Origin: Atriophallophorus winterbourni
Lineage: Eukaryota > Platyhelminthes > Trematoda > Plagiorchiida > Microphallidae
Length of the DNA stretch: 64,000 nucleotides
Direction of reading: 5' to 3'
Assembly: GCA_013407085.1 (NCBI GenBank)
Contig: JACCGJ010001899.1
Span: forward strand, 124,001-188,000
Numbering within the stretch: position 1 is the first letter of the stretch; every line of letters starts with the position of its first letter. The position numbers and the translations under genes are program-made. This document shows positions 11,677 to 24,935 of this stretch, one piece after another. The notes under the pieces were generated by a model that was given only the letters and a program-made list of their open reading frames with translations, was not told where the DNA came from and did no database searches.

Positions 11677-13030
11677 TTATATAGTATGCCATTGTGCGGA
11701 TGTTATCCTGTCATAAACAAGGTAAATTCGAGAATGTTCACGCAATGTAGACCGTTTAAAACTCAATGAATTGTTTTCCAGAAAGATGTGAACTCTTTTA
11801 ATTTTTATCGAATAGCTTTGCTCAAATTCAAGAGTGAGATCGTTTAGGATACGTCTGCACTCGAAGGTGCGTGATCTAAGTCTGGTAAGTCGCTGCTCAA
11901 ACATTGAATTATTTAATACGGTAACCATTTTGGTTGCGAAATGATAAATTCGTTCGAGGAGTAAGATGTTTTTATCCATCTATGGCGTCCAAGCTTTTAC
12001 ACCGTAGTCAACGTCAGGATTTATGTAAGTGTTCAATATTATCGAGATTAAGTACAGTTGAAAACGTCCGAAAATGCGTTTCAGTAAACAAAGCAAGCTG
12101 CACGCACGCTTGTAGACAGCTACGCACTGAAGGCTGTTCTTCCAAATGACAGACATCAAGATTCCGATAAGATTTTTCGATGAACTCCATTGAAGCGGTT
12201 GGCTGCTGAGTGTGTAGGTAAACAGGAAGGGTTATCTAACTTGCAACAGTTTGCAATTTTTCAAATTAAATGGCAGTTTGTTTGAGATTTACCACTGGTG
12301 CAGCTTAATCAAATCTTCATGTGAACTTGACATTCGTCGATAGAATTGACCTTCATCCTGAATTTTATATCGTCGGCAAATAAAACTAGCTAACTTGCGA
12401 GAAATTTAGGTAGATCGTTTATAAATATGAAAAACAGTATCGGACTAAGAACCGAAACCTGAGGGACTCTGCTCCTGGCTTCAATTGTTCGAGAAGTTTC
12501 ACCACCTTTGCTGACTTTCACTTTGCGTCCAGACAGACAATTTGTAAACCATCTAGGTGCGTTTTCGATGACGCCAACATTCTGCAGCTTTTGAAGCAGT
12601 AAGGAGTGAGTTACACTGTCGAATGCTTTATATATATCTAAGTTAACGGCACGGACCGAAACCTCTTGGTTTACTGCTTCCGTCCAGTCTTTAGAGTCAT
12701 GAGGAAGTTAAACAGGCGATAATATGTTTTCATAAACCTGTGTTGTGTGAAAGTTATCAGCGAATGATAATCAAGATGTTAAACGAGTCGTTCAAACACG
12801 AGGCGTTCTAGAATTTTAGAAACGCTGTAAGAAACGTCACGGGTCGGTAATTTGCTGGATCAGAACGACTGCCCCCTTTGTAGATTTGTGTGATAACCCC
12901 TGTTATTCATTGAGTTGTTAAAGTTCCCGTATATAATGAGTGCCTGAATAGAGCAGATAGTGGGTCACAAAGCTCCAGATCGCATGGTTTGAGAACAGCA
13001 GGTGTTATTTCATTCTCTCCGGGTATTTTT
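11677..13030 (-). pseudogene. CR1-like reverse transcriptase and C-terminal domain (broken)
   Basis: Minus-strand remnants read NYRPVTFLT (RT fingers, about 12,840-12,870) and then the AFDSV-type palm region (about 12,600-12,660). The linker ASFICRRYKI, a frame-shifted LFADDIKF, is near 12,370-12,400. The C-terminal piece LLERIYHFATKMV...FEQRLTRLRSRTFECRRI is at 11,677-11,979. The last ORF (100 codons) is the longest intact stretch. It is non-functional. Confidence 0.75.
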
Positions 13031-13499
13031 TCCCACAACCATAGGATTTACCTCGATGTTACCTAGGCATTCAACCTGTTGTGGGAGCCTCAGAGACGCC
13101 AGATTTGACATGTTCTTTGGATAAAATGATACTAGGCATCAGCTGTATCCTTGACATCATCAGTCAGTCCGTTCTCTGTATGGATGGGAGATACACCTGG
13201 TTTAACCTCAATCGCGGTGTTTACGATGGTTTACTCCAAATTAGGATTTCTTTCCATCTGGTCGATTACCTTCCAATGGCGATATGGCTTGTCTTTTCCG
13301 ATTGAGGACGTCAACTTTTTACGAAAAGCTACGAAAGTGTTACTAAGATAAATGTGCTTGTGTTATTTTGTGTTAATTCCATTCAAAATTTTTTCATGTC
13401 TATCCATTTTCGAGTGCGGCTTCGGAGTTTGAAGCAAAATGGTATTGAATTCCTTTTGGTAAAACGGTTGGAATTTTCGTTCAGTTTTGTATCAGATAT

Positions 13500-14475
13500 A
13501 ACTTAACAGACTAAAACAATGAGTTTCTGCATTCGGAAGGTCGAAGTAATCGACGCTCTTGATAAACGTAACTTGGTCCGACGCCCTTCTGGCGTTGCAC
13601 ACGAATTTGAAGAACAACGTCAGATTGTCAATTATCATCAAAGGACTATGATACTGCATTGACTCTAAAGCCTTTGCTTTGGAGGTTAAAACCAGATTTA
13701 GAATTCATGATTCATTAAGCCCCCTCTGTTGAGTGAATTAATGGGCATGATTGTACAGGGGATTGAAATTGATTCTACTACGGAATTTTTACTCAAGGGA
13801 TTGCTGATTATGCACACGTTTAGTGTAGAGATGTTTGAGGTTGAAATCACGTATTATTAACAATAGGAATCCTTCAAGGTTTCTAGCGTTGCGCATCATT
13901 TGTAACAACGTTTTATTGGGAGCATCGTACTAGTTGGGCGAGCGGTAGATCACACAAAGTATGCAGTTCTCTCCAGGTTTCGAACGAAGGCTACCCCACA
14001 TGGTGTTCTTAAGCTCGAACCTTGCTTCAGGTCCAGCTGTGAATTGAAGACGTTCCTTATAATACATAGAAACTCCACCACCTGATCTTTAACGGTTTCA
14101 TTAAAGGAGAATCATGTTGGAAAGTGCTATCTCGCAATCGTTAACCTGATCGTAAAACAATGTTTCGGTTATAGAAATCATGCTAGCAGAAAACTAAGCG
14201 ATAATATGGTATAATTGGGCTATTTTGTTCCGCAAGCACTCTGCATTCGTGTATAGGCATTTAACAGTGGTTTTCGTGTTGTCCATCGTCCATGTATTTT
14301 GAAGACTTCGGAAACGTGATGCTATTCGCGACAACGTTTCCGCGTTCTTCAATAGATTCTGCAACGTATAACCAATGTCTTTAGCTTCTTGTTGTTTTTT
14401 CACTAGTTCTGTTGTACTGCTATCTCCTGGAACGACTGGAAGAATCAGACTGCACTCATTGATTTTCTTACGCAA
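13500..14475 (-). pseudogene. CR1-like ORF2 N-terminus and endonuclease (broken)
   Basis: A 93-codon frame (14,194-14,475) ends in the start of the LINE endonuclease, KCLYTNAECLRNKIAQLYHI, preceded by a charged region rich in Lys and Gln. Downstream the frame shifts, and ITETLFYDQVNDCEI, a block following the catalytic Glu (TET) motif, is visible near 14,120-14,175. The remainder is heavily mutated. Confidence 0.65.
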
Positions 14476-14629
14476 GTCTCTCCCTCCTTTTGATTCTTAC
14501 CAGTGTATTTCGGCGTACATTTTATTATTGTTCGTAGTTATGTCACGTACAATGTAAGAATTCAAAACAACAATCTACATATTCATCTCACTGATTAGTA
14601 TTACTTTTATTAGCCGCGCTTCGCCGACG

Positions 14630-14823
14630 TGTGATGAGCTGTGGTAGCGAAACAAACGTGTAACGTTTCCAACCCCATCAACGTAAATAGTGTGGACCGT
14701 TGTTCTAGGTCGTATCGCTGTCTATTCTCCAGAATGTTATTGCTAGACTCCTGTATGTTGGTACACATTAAAGAGAGATTTTCGGCCATCTTCAGGGCGG
14801 CAACATCAGGAGTTAAAATCTGT
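14630..14823 (-). pseudogene. CR1-like ORF1 fragment
   Basis: An open minus-strand stretch upstream of the endonuclease, starting with an ATG at 14,787-14,789 and preceded in frame by ILTPDVAALK. It has a helical, coiled-coil-like composition (MAENLSLMCTNIQESSNNIL). A diverged copy of the same sequence lies at 61,770-62,060. That repetition and its position before ORF2 support an ORF1 assignment. Confidence 0.5.
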
Positions 14824-14950
14824 TTTATGAGCGGAACAGGTCGGTACTCCTTTCAAATATGGACCGATCTTTTATGGCTTGCACAATTGAATGTGAGTTA
14901 CACGATGAGGTCATGGATAAGACGTATGATTAGGTTGGTATGCCTAATCT

Positions 14951-17900
14951 GCTCAATCCCTCGAGCCCAGACTTATTTACTGTGATTTTAAACCCATGGC
15001 CATGAACAAAAAAGCTTATTCCAATCAATTCCACCACAAACTACAACGGCTGTCAAGTTTGTGCATTTATTAGTTATGGGCAAAAGGAATAAGTTGCGTT
15101 AGCGCTTGAAACAGTGGAAAATTGGTTAAAATTTGAGGTTTTATGTTTCATATATTTGGTTTTACACCAAACGAGTCCACACGTATGCGAATTGGGTCTA
15201 AACATATGATTATGAAAAATGCTTATTTTCATGCATTTCCAGTACACACTTAAGAATCATCAAGTAGGGACTGTATGATCAGGATACGCGTGCACCAAAT
15301 CAGTCCAGCGAATGCATGACTAGTTCGTCTGTTCAAAAATATGGACCATCATTCTATCACTTTCATATGTGAATGCAACCAATGATAAAGCTTCATTTCT
15401 TTTTGCACACGTAAAATTGATTTACGCTAATACCGACTTCCCAATGTGCGTTTCACAACATGTGTATTTTAGTTACCCGAAAAATACATTATTAATGCAA
15501 AATAGATGACATTTTATTTAATTTCAATTTGGGCTTTTCGCAATGTACCTTGCAGATATTTTCATAGTTTATTTGAAAAATGCTTTTTTGATAATGGGAA
15601 AAATACCCCATTTTTCAACATTCCTAATTATATCCACTGAACAGCAAAAATGTTAGCATACTCATTGCCGATCATACAAAAGGGAATCAATTGAATTTGT
15701 TAGCAAATCTAAACGCTAAGACGAAAATAACACAAATTGTTTAAATATTTGTTACTTAATTATTTGCGTTATCGGGTTATTATGAGATTCACACAAAATA
15801 TATGATTCAATGGAAGGAATTTATGTAATAATAACAGATTTAACAATATAGATAGTGAATATCAATTTTAAAATGGACTAGATAATTTTCTTAATTCGAT
15901 TGTATACGTTTCAGCGAATAGTTTCTAAATGTTACTGCAATGTGTGTATCGTAAATCCTGTCATTATTTTGTGATTATGAATTTTAGCTTTCAGCATAAA
16001 CCTCACGATGCTTTGCGGATGTGTTCAAACTTTGACATTAATGTAGCATTGCAGGTGGTTGAAGGTGACAAGATTGGATTAGCGATTAAAAGGCGATACG
16101 GCGATCCATTGGTCTAAGTGGAGTTTCCTTGGAATGCTCTTGGAAAATTTGTTATAAAATAAATTAATAACTTTTTAGAAAATAGAATCACCAACAATCC
16201 AAGTCAGTATTCAGGCAAAAATCTCATGATCGGCCTATTGTTCTTATGTAGTACCTCTAGTTTATTACATCTGCTTCACTGCCGGTAGATACGTCAATTT
16301 ATCAATATTAATATAGATCAAAAGCAATCATATAAACATGGAGATAGATCAAATAATAAACCAACATCTTAGTTTCTATATCTGGGGGTGAGAAATAAAT
16401 TTATTCCCAAGTCCCATTCGCTGCTTCCGAAAACATTTTTGAGCAATATTTTCAGCGTGTAGTTATTCCGATCTCCAACCAAATCAGTATGAAAGTTCAA
16501 GGCATCTACGTAACAAATGTTTGAGCAAATAAATAAGAAAATTATTTAAATGCTAATATTTTGGCTGATTCGTTAACTTCACACGGTATGGTTAGCTCAT
16601 TATGTTTCTGCTACATTCAGAACGATCAACATTAACTAAAGTCGAAACGCACATAGATATATTTTCACATTCTATCAATTCTTCCAAATATTTATCTACG
16701 TCTGTGTTCTAGTTGAAATAGTTTGGTAATAGATGTCAGATTGAATTCAACTGATAGAAAGCTGGCATCAATATTAAATATTCTGTAGACACATTTCGGG
16801 AGATTTTGAATGGTCAATCGATGTAATATCACATGGTAGTCGATATTAACCAGTTGAGAGTTTCTCACGGAAATCATCCGGTACACACCTAACTTACGTT
16901 TGTAAATTTAGTGGAAACTGTGAAATGTCTTTTCATGTATAGAATTAACTAGCATTGCATGACATTTTTGCGTATTACAATCTCCGTTAAAATGAGAGAA
17001 ATCGATGATTAGCGACATATTGTGAGAGGCGTGATTGTTGTGAGCATATGAGTGACATATTAACTGAATAAAATCAATTTTACAGGATAATACCTAATGA
17101 ACAAAATTCATCAACAAGGAAATTCACTTACATCAACACAAGCGTCTTTCATTGCGTATTTAGTTTCCAACAGCAAATGAACCACTGTGAAACAAATATT
17201 CCGTTTAACGTATAGAATTATGTCCGTTATGTATTCATAAAAAAACGGAAAATATTTTGGATGAGAAGACAGTCAAGAAACGTATACTAGCTTCCAATGA
17301 AAATCATGAAATAACAATATCGAAAGAAAACTTTTTTTGTAGTTTCACACTGAAATTCGCCTTCTAAGGTCAAGCAATTAATCAAACTTCTATTTTGAAC
17401 AGGAGTCAACATTTAAATAAATTATTATCCTTAAAAAATAGTTAATCCTCTTGTTTTGTAATGCAATCGGCAAAATCGACTCACTAGCTTACACTAGTAG
17501 TTTATGCATACATAACTTCATTCTACAAATGTCCGAAGTGAACTCATTACCAGCATTACAATATTTATGCTGTTTTTCGTATATTGTTTCGTTCGAACGT
17601 ATAGATTACGTAGCACTGGTCCTTTTCTTCCGCGCGGGGGCCGATTAAATTTTGATGGATCGAAATGATTAGCATATAAGAAGAATGAGACGAAGAATAA
17701 GACGAATAACATGAAAAAGAAAATGACCTTTTAAATGCAAATCAATTTTCAGAAATTATATTGATTTTTCCACAAATGTTTGAAAACGTGACATGCATAG
17801 GAAAACGCAAGGTTTATCCAGGTCAAAATAATTTCTGGTTAGCCAGAAATAGATAGATATGCCAATGAATTTGGAAAATGAAGCAAGAATATTGAAAAAC

Positions 17901-19130
17901 AAATCTCAATATAGATTATCAAATTGTCAGCTCCATTTTTCTGTGTATCCTGCATGATGAGGAACAAATGCGATTCTAAATTTTGAATTCTGAACAACTT
18001 TTTAGGCAAGGATATTCCTCTTCAGTGGTTGTAAACAACGACAAGTCATGTTTTTGATCAAACTCTTTTATTCACGAAAGTGATGATCGAAAATAGTGCT
18101 TAGCATTAAATTCTTAAAAACAGTGTCAAACTTGGGATAAACTAATTACAACTTTTGAACACAAGAAAATCGATTTCCAGAGGCTGGGAAAACATTTTCA
18201 GGATGATTCAAGCTCCAATATTGTTGTAAAGTAATCCACATTTGGCATCTATTATATATTTCACACCATCTGATATATATATGGTATCGTCCGGCAAAAA
18301 CATTTTTTATAAAATTCAGGGAAAGTTCACAGTGAGAAAACCCCAAAAATAATTTGTTCATTTGCATACACGGTTTGTTTATTTACTTTTGTTATTTTAG
18401 TTTGGGATTCGAGTGAAATTTCAATTTTCTGGGCATAAGAACTGAATCAATGTTTTCCACTGTTACTGGTTCGTAGCGATCATTGCCAATGTTGCCATCA
18501 AAACAATTCCGCATTATCTTGAAGCCCTTTCATTCGAGCACGTCCATTACTAATGTGCTAGTCTAGAGCGAGCATTTTTATGCCACTATTTCAAGTTAGC
18601 GACTGACCACCAGCAAAGGTTTTCTCGTCTACACCAGCTGACGCATAGTGTGCTCCGCGTGGTTACCGTTGAATTTCATTAGCAGACCCTGTCCTAACAA
18701 GCAGAGCCGACCTCAGTTAATGGCTCTCCAAAATCAACTTTTTTTCCTAAAATGCGGCGCAAGACGTCACATTTACAAACGTAGTGTTGCCATGGTGCGT
18801 ATTTATTAGTTTGTAAAGAACGTTTGTTGATGACCTACGGCCTCATACTCACCTCTGCGCGAAGTCTTTAACCATCAATTAAAATAAGCTATAAATACTG
18901 CCATTAGAGAAATAGAGCATCCACAACAACCGCAACACATCCATGTTATTTGAATTTCACGATCTAAAAGAAGATCATTTAGTACAAAATCTGTTAGCTA
19001 GTATGCTTCTTCCTAAAGATACGTTTTGAATGTCCTTTGGAATGTAACTTCATAGCAACGTATTTCTGCGGGATTGAATTGTGAGTTAATCACTGTCATA
19101 AAGCGGAACTATAAACTGAATCAGAGGCAG
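14951..19130. other. Long stretch without a recognised gene
   Basis: About 4.2 kb, AT-rich. The only notable item is a plus-strand open segment at 15,978-16,117 that follows a reasonable 3' splice site (ATTTTAGCTTTCAG) and has a protein-like composition. Its minus strand is also open, so it is not called as an exon. A somewhat GC-richer patch at 18,540-18,850 has no gene that can be supported. Confidence 0.4.
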
Positions 19131-21170
19131 CTCAAAAATTCAGAAACCGCCATATAGTTTTGCCGATGATAAACGTATCGGTGTTCTAGCACGTTATTCA
19201 GAAGAAAATCGTATCGGAACCTAACGAACCATGAACAGAAACCCGCTTGCTCTTCGCGGAAATTGTTATCCGTGCCGATGTAAGTATGCGAAGAGGGACA
19301 GGTGGTTTACCACAATATTTGGATCAATTGATTCTCCCACCTTCCATCATGGACAGGTTGTATCATGTATTCACCCCACAAGTCGCGTTTTATCTCATAC
19401 ATCCAAACATTGGAGAAGCGTCTGAGTGATTTGCTTCGAATTTCGTGTTTGTCTTTACAAAAGAAAACGAAAGTCTCTTCGAAGCGTGTTTCCTACCGTC
19501 GCTTTAGAAATCAAATTTCTATCCGCATTTCTTAGACAAAAGCCAAAGCTAACGATACTGAATAATGCAAAGGAGATTGGGAATGTCATTGCGGTCGGAG
19601 AGTGTCTGAAGTTACGGGATGACTAGACTTACTTGAAACATTCTCTCAAGAAGTTCAAACGCATTTGGAGGTTTGTTATGCGCAAAACGTCGAACTGCAG
19701 AATGCTCTGACTCGAAAATTATGGCTTAGGGTCTAGGATACGAAACGATTGATTAAGCCCTAACATTCACCGTTTAGATGAGGTATGTTTTGTTTCGTCG
19801 AACCGATTGATTTTTGTTTCAATTCTGTTAAACCACATTAAGTGAAACAACACTGCTTTACGTAAAAAATCGTTATCTATATTGTCCGTTGTATCGCGTT
19901 GAATCTCATGCAATTGTTTGTCACCCAGCAAGACATTTATCGTATGATAAACAACATCGCTCCCTATCGCACTGCCTCTACAAAGTACACATTTTTTCAA
20001 ACGCTAATCGGACGATATTGCTTGTGCAATCCTTTTCCTAATTTGCGAACTGCTGGATGCCAGACGATCCAAGTAACAGGATAAGTAAGTATGTAGATCA
20101 CTTTCCTTGCGGTTTTCTTCATACATGTAGTGTAGCACGTGGAGTAATAACCAAAAAGTTTGTCTGTTTTTCGTGCTGGGTTTCATTGATTTTAAATATC
20201 ATTCGAAAACCGTACCATAAAATGTAGAGAGAATATCAAGTTTCATATTCAAAACTTACCGGAATTCGGCGCATTTTCTAATTTAACAAGGAAATGAATA
20301 TGTTTTATTTAACGCTGACTAGGGTATGAAATTACCAAAGAACAGAGTGGTATTTGAACATTCTGTATGTGATATATACTAGGAAGTACGGAAAAACTAA
20401 ACGGAAGACATTGAAATATCAGTTACAATACGGTATTGCTCAACCAAATTGTGAGCGTTTTGATGACAGGTTAATCAACACGTGTGAAGTTTTTTCCTTA
20501 CAGTAGCAATCCCATTTAACCGCTTACACATTGAGCACACCTCATGCCAAATTTTATCAAACAGTATATCCGCTGTACCTAAATGTTGCCCTTCTACATG
20601 GACATGTTTACAGCTCGAGATCACAAAATAACTACATTTTTAGTCGATATACTACAAGCAAGTTTTGTGCAAACATATCAGACCATGTTGAACTAGTTTA
20701 TTGGTAAAGCAACCGGTAAGTGTTTGCTTGTGTGAAGGAAAATTCGAGTTAAATATCAAAGGAGATACAAAATACTTTGTGTTACATGACTTCGATACGC
20801 CAAGCAAATTTCACAGACAGAAAGCGATTCTATAGAAATGATTAAACTTCAACATTTGAGCATTTTATAATGTATTTTATTTATTACCTATGAGCAACAG
20901 AAAATATTGGTCTTTATAAGCATTGAGAGTGTTTGATTGAGAATCACTCTGTGTTCATGATTTTGAATATGTTGTTTCTTTGTACGATCACCAAATTACA
21001 GTTGGTTGTAAGTATATAACTGTTCACACAATCATGTTGAGTGGTTTAGAAAAGTGATAGTTTTCGCGTAAAGAAACACCTCATATAGCATTTTATTATG
21101 TTCGCGTAACAGCAACGTATCGCTCTTAGATATGAAGGGACACAATCTGATGAAACAAAAATATACGCAC
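19131..21170. other. Unassigned; several protein-like short frames
   Basis: Plus-strand frames around 19,231-19,626 and minus-strand frames at 19,767-20,000 and 20,004-20,186 have a protein-like composition but lie in different frames and show no motif I recognise. A minus-strand AACAG acceptor near 20,162 could join the exon at 21,171-21,417 in phase, but the competing frame is equally open. They could be a decayed element or poorly resolved exons. Confidence 0.3.
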
Positions 21171-21417
21171 CGAAGTTCTGTTCCACCTCAAATTCGAAAT
21201 TCCGCACACATTGCGATTTCACTGGAAAATCGATTCTGCGTAACAAGTTAGGGGTTTGATGCCATCGTTCTGGATACCCGTACCACAGAGAGGCCTTGTT
21301 CGTTTCCATGTACCCTGCATTCACTAACCAATCGTGCACAGGAAATTTAGACACTTTTCTTTCGACTATGCTCAGAACAAAACTCCACGATTTGTAAAAT
21401 GGAATACTTTTCGCCAC
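21171..21417 (-). CDS. Candidate exon of an unidentified host gene (247 bp)
   Basis: The minus-strand open segment is bounded by a pyrimidine-rich acceptor (TTTATTTCTATTTTTAAAG) and a GTGCGTATA donor. It begins in phase 0 and ends after one base of a codon. The upstream exon candidate at 24,302-24,390 ends in phase 0, so the two join in frame across an intron of about 2.9 kb. The encoded 82 residues are Trp/Tyr-rich (SLWYGYPERWHQTPNLLRR) and look like real protein. I do not recognise the family; a loose resemblance to peroxin-2 was considered but is too weak to use. Confidence 0.5.
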
Positions 21418-21727
21418 CTTTAAAAATAGAAATAAAATTTGAACGAACAACGTTTGTGAATTATCATGGAAATTTATTACAAACGATTAGTTATTGCTAT
21501 GACATTGAATTTTGAAAATGAGGTGATGAAAAATTTAGAAAACTGACTATATAAACTGATTATATTTAATTATGTTCTTAATTCCACTCGAACGTAGTCA
21601 CATTTGCAGATTTTAGTCTTGTTTCCAATCATGCTAGGTTGGTCAAGTAGGTCAAATGTTCCGGGCTTTGTTTATGTAACTTGACACACCTAGAATGTTA
21701 TTAGGCTAACAGTGATGCGCTGTGATG

Positions 21728-22060
21728 TTCGCTTGCGGTACAAGGACGTTTGCAAAAGAGATATGAAAGCTTTTGGCATTGGCTTCGCGAGTTAAGAAGA
21801 CGTTGTTCTTGACCGCTTACAATAGAGCATTTTGTAAAGCGTCGTCTGTAATCTGGGGAGAAATATATAGAGCTATTGGCTGTTGAACGCAAATCACGCC
21901 GCCGGCGAGCTACTATCGCCCTAAAACCGAATTCGGTCGATCATTATAAGCGCTGCGGTAGAGTTTGTTCCTCCCGAATCGAAATAACTAATCATTCAAA
22001 AAGATGTAGATCATAAAAACTCATGCGACTCCGATGTTGTATCCGTGATCAACATGGACG
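21728..22060 (+). mobile_element. LINE-R 3' end fragment (5'-truncated)
   Basis: This matches the last 330 bp of LINE-R copy A (about 1904-2239). Shared strings include GACGTTTGCAAAAGAGATAT, ATCACGCCGCCGGCG, AAGCGCTGCGG and GTTCCTCCCGAATCG. Only the tail is present, the usual result of incomplete reverse transcription. No coding capacity remains. Confidence 0.8.
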
Positions 22061-24301
22061 GAAGAATGAAAATAACATTAGTTTCACGACTGAAAATGTT
22101 TGATGTTTAGAGCGCAAATTTATTAATTTCCCCGTTTCGACTATCAGCCTTGGTAAAACGAAACTTGTTTGCCTAAACGAAACGTTATTCTAAATTACGC
22201 TAACCGATTGCTTCCATTTTATATTTTCAAGAATATCCTTCTTAAATGTGGTTTTAATCATGCAAAGATATGAAGTGATTAAAATATTAAACTTTCAAAA
22301 TATCTCGAAAGCCACATTATATTATGCTCATTTTATAAGATGCCGTACGTTCCGGATATAATCTTGAAAGTTCAACATTCAAACTAATTCCCGAGGTTTA
22401 CCAAATTGAAACATGTTAAGCAGACTTTAGCGTTAATAGTCGGATAGCCATGGTTCGAGACCTCCCGTGATTACACATTTCGGTGATCTTGCAGAAAACA
22501 CAGATCCCTGGATGTGAATTTGGCAACATATACAGAAGGAAAACTAACCACGACAGTATAGCGTTTTGTTTTATATTTGTAATCATATTGTGGAGATGTG
22601 AAGTGCATTTCAAACATTCTTCAACCTCTATCAAATGCGACTGTAATAATGAGTCAATGTTAATGATTTTAGTGAGCGTTTAATGGCAGTTTGTAGTAAA
22701 CCTGTTCTCACAAAGTTGACTGGTAAATCAGTTCGATGTGAAAACTGATACAGTCATGATGAACACAGTGTTGTGTTAACGGCGTTCGCCTGCGGTTCAC
22801 CGATTAGGATTCTCTTGTTTCATGTGATTTGGCGGTAAAGGTGTTTAATGTTCGAGAACGTTTACCTAGAGATCAGATGTTGCGTTTTGTGATAAAGTTA
22901 AAAGAATTATTAACAATACTATGGATACCAGTGATGTGCTAATAATTAAACGTATAACCATATAGCATAACGTTAAAAATGATAAATTAATCTGCAACCT
23001 GGAAGTGAATATTCATAGCTTTTTATTGTTTATTTTTTTGAGCGTTTCATATTTATTGAGATTTAACTCAACACCTATGTGAGAAATGTTTAGTATAACT
23101 GAAAATACGATTTACTATCTGACCATAAGAAGAAAAATGTTTCTAACAAAATTTGTATAGTGAGATAGAATAATGATTCCATTGCGCAAAGTGTACCCTA
23201 ATTTATATGCAGTACAAATGCAGAAGAGCAGTATCAAAATATCAGAGAAACTACATGACAAGATGGGATTATAGATTTTTCTGGGTCAACGTTACGAGGG
23301 AGCTTATTATCCGCTAGAACAGAAAACGAACTCCAGTAATTACAGCTGTGAGTTTTTGAATGAACGTGCGGGTGTCAAATATTTTGACACTTCAGTACTT
23401 GATCGTTTAAACGGTGTTAAAGTGAAATATTACAGCGGAATTATTGATCAACCGCTTGGGACGCAAGCCAGTGCTCTTGTGAATCAAATCCTCCGCGTTG
23501 AGGAACATGGTCGTGTTAAAAAAATGGTTCGTTTTACCAATAAAATAAAGGTTATGCAGTTTATTTTGTTTTTATAATTGTGCACTTGTTTGAGGTTTGC
23601 CTTAGCTTATTCCTACAAAGGTTAACTTCGTACGGCTATAAACCTGTTAAGTAGCCAGCAGCAAAAAGTAACAGTAAATTGTAACTAATATTTTACGGTT
23701 TTCTCGTTCCCGAACAACAACAAGTCATTATTGTGGGTGCAAGCAACACGAAACATATTGGTGTTTATGATAATATTTTTTCTATATTCAACACACTCTT
23801 ATGAGCAGCAAATGTGCGAAAATGTTGAGAACAATTTCTTTAGCTTCAACACAAATGAAATAATTAGAAAACGTTTATGCTACTACGGCGTGCGGATTAA
23901 ATCCGCTTATTGTAAATGAACATGAGTTCACAGAAAAATGTGTAGTTTTTGTCAATGTTATCGTTTGGTTAGATTTCGCACAACATGAACAAACGCATAC
24001 AAAATTCTGAGTACGTGCGTATTGTGGATTAAAGTAGTAATGTCTGTTATCCTGCTACGCAATTATACACCAATTCATGGATATCATACTTTGTGTTTGC
24101 GTGTGGATGTACATTAATTTTGCAATTATTACATTATTGTCAAACGTCATCATTTCGAATGATTTATGTAAACCGATAAATAAACCAATTATGATTTACT
24201 GTATCAACTTCTCAACCGAAACATATAAATTGTCTAACTTATTAGCCACTTAGTATGCCACATACATCATTCCATAGAACTGACAAAATGTATTAACTTA
24301 C
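22061..24301. other. No firm gene; one candidate plus-strand exon
   Basis: Mostly featureless AT-rich DNA. At 23,345-23,577 a plus-strand open segment follows a CCAGTAATTACAG acceptor and has a protein-like composition (NERAGVKYFDTSVLDRL), ending at a TAA. The minus strand there is also partly open. Strand and reality are undecided. Confidence 0.3.
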
Positions 24302-24390
24302 ATCCTTCATAGTACCCACTACCTCTTCTGCGGTCATTTCAAAACTGCTTGTAAACCCGTAAGTGCATTTTTGCGTTAGCATCGCGAAAG
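24302..24390 (-). CDS. Candidate exon of an unidentified host gene (89 bp)
   Basis: Bounded on the minus strand by a strong acceptor (TTTTTTTATTCTTCAG) and a consensus donor (GTAAGT, complement of 24,296-24,301). The first two bases complete a codon. The following 29 codons are open (GFTSSFEMTAEEVVGTMKD at the end). It ends in phase 0, matching the exon at 21,171-21,417, and its two-base start matches the one-base end proposed for 24,779-24,935. Consistent phases across three segments support one transcript. Function unknown. Confidence 0.5.
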
Positions 24391-24778
24391 CTGAAGAATA
24401 AAAAAAGAATTATCACAAAACTTTCTATGGAACTCAAAGCAATACAACAGCAGTATTATGAGGGATTTGATGAATTTCCACTGATGAAAAATTGACTTTG
24501 GCAAAACAGAGAACGTTGCTCTGAAAAAGTATCTTATATGTCGAAAAATAGTTTACTTTGAGAAAATATGTGAAGACTCATCTTCCAGGAACGTTTGCCA
24601 ATCTAACTTCTTGAAACACGGTATATCCTCACAATTCTACCTATCAGGGATACACATCAACTTAAGACGCAATTATTGTTGTGTAATGGAAAATACTTCG
24701 ATCGGATAGTTTAGTAATTTCCATGAAAATGAAAATTGAAAGCAATCGGCAAGATCAGTATTGTTGGAAACATTGCAC

Positions 24779-24935
24779 CGCTGACGCGCAAACTTCGTCC
24801 ATCCAGAACAAGGAACGTGAATAATTCAAGCAGTCCAACAAATTTCATTAGTCTAACACCAGCAAAATATTGAAATAGTAGGGTTATCAAAACGCGTTGC
24901 CAAACACCATGTCGAATAGCTTGCGTAACCGGCAC
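24779..24935 (-). CDS. Candidate exon encoding a hydrophobic segment
   Basis: A minus-strand open segment after a TTAG acceptor directly preceded by an in-frame stop, so coding must start at the splice site. It encodes a strongly hydrophobic stretch (ITLLFQYFAGVRLMKFVGLL), probably one or two membrane helices. The proposed donor GTGCAATG is weak, but it gives the correct phase for the next exon at 24,302-24,390. The frame stays open to 24,711 if that donor is wrong. Family not recognised. Confidence 0.35.

Larger units (their letters stand above)
11640..14950 (-). mobile_element. CR1-like LINE, near full length but decayed
   Basis: A minus-strand CR1-like LINE in the expected order: an ORF1-like segment (about 14,630-14,820), the endonuclease start (KCLYTNAECLRNKIAQLYHI, about 14,194-14,260), the remaining endonuclease, the RT (about 13,000-12,250) and the C-terminal part (11,677-11,979). 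About 3.3 kb is the length expected for the coding part of a CR1. Many stops and frame changes show it is old. Plus-strand ORFs reported in this interval are antisense shadows. Confidence 0.8.

Noticed and set aside
14641..14985. 114-codon plus-strand ORF as a gene
   Set aside because: Antisense to the CR1 ORF1-like segment on the minus strand.
19150..19200. FADD string in SFADDKRIGVL as a reverse transcriptase
   Set aside because: No other RT block is found on either side.
22440..22475. Second B-box-like string (GGTTCGAGACCTCCC)
   Set aside because: Isolated match without tRNA structure.
21171..24935. Peroxin-2 (PEX2) as identity of the minus-strand exons
   Set aside because: Only a loose pattern around GY...N..SLWYGYPE and a hydrophobic helix; no RING motif was seen and the alignment order is unconvincing.
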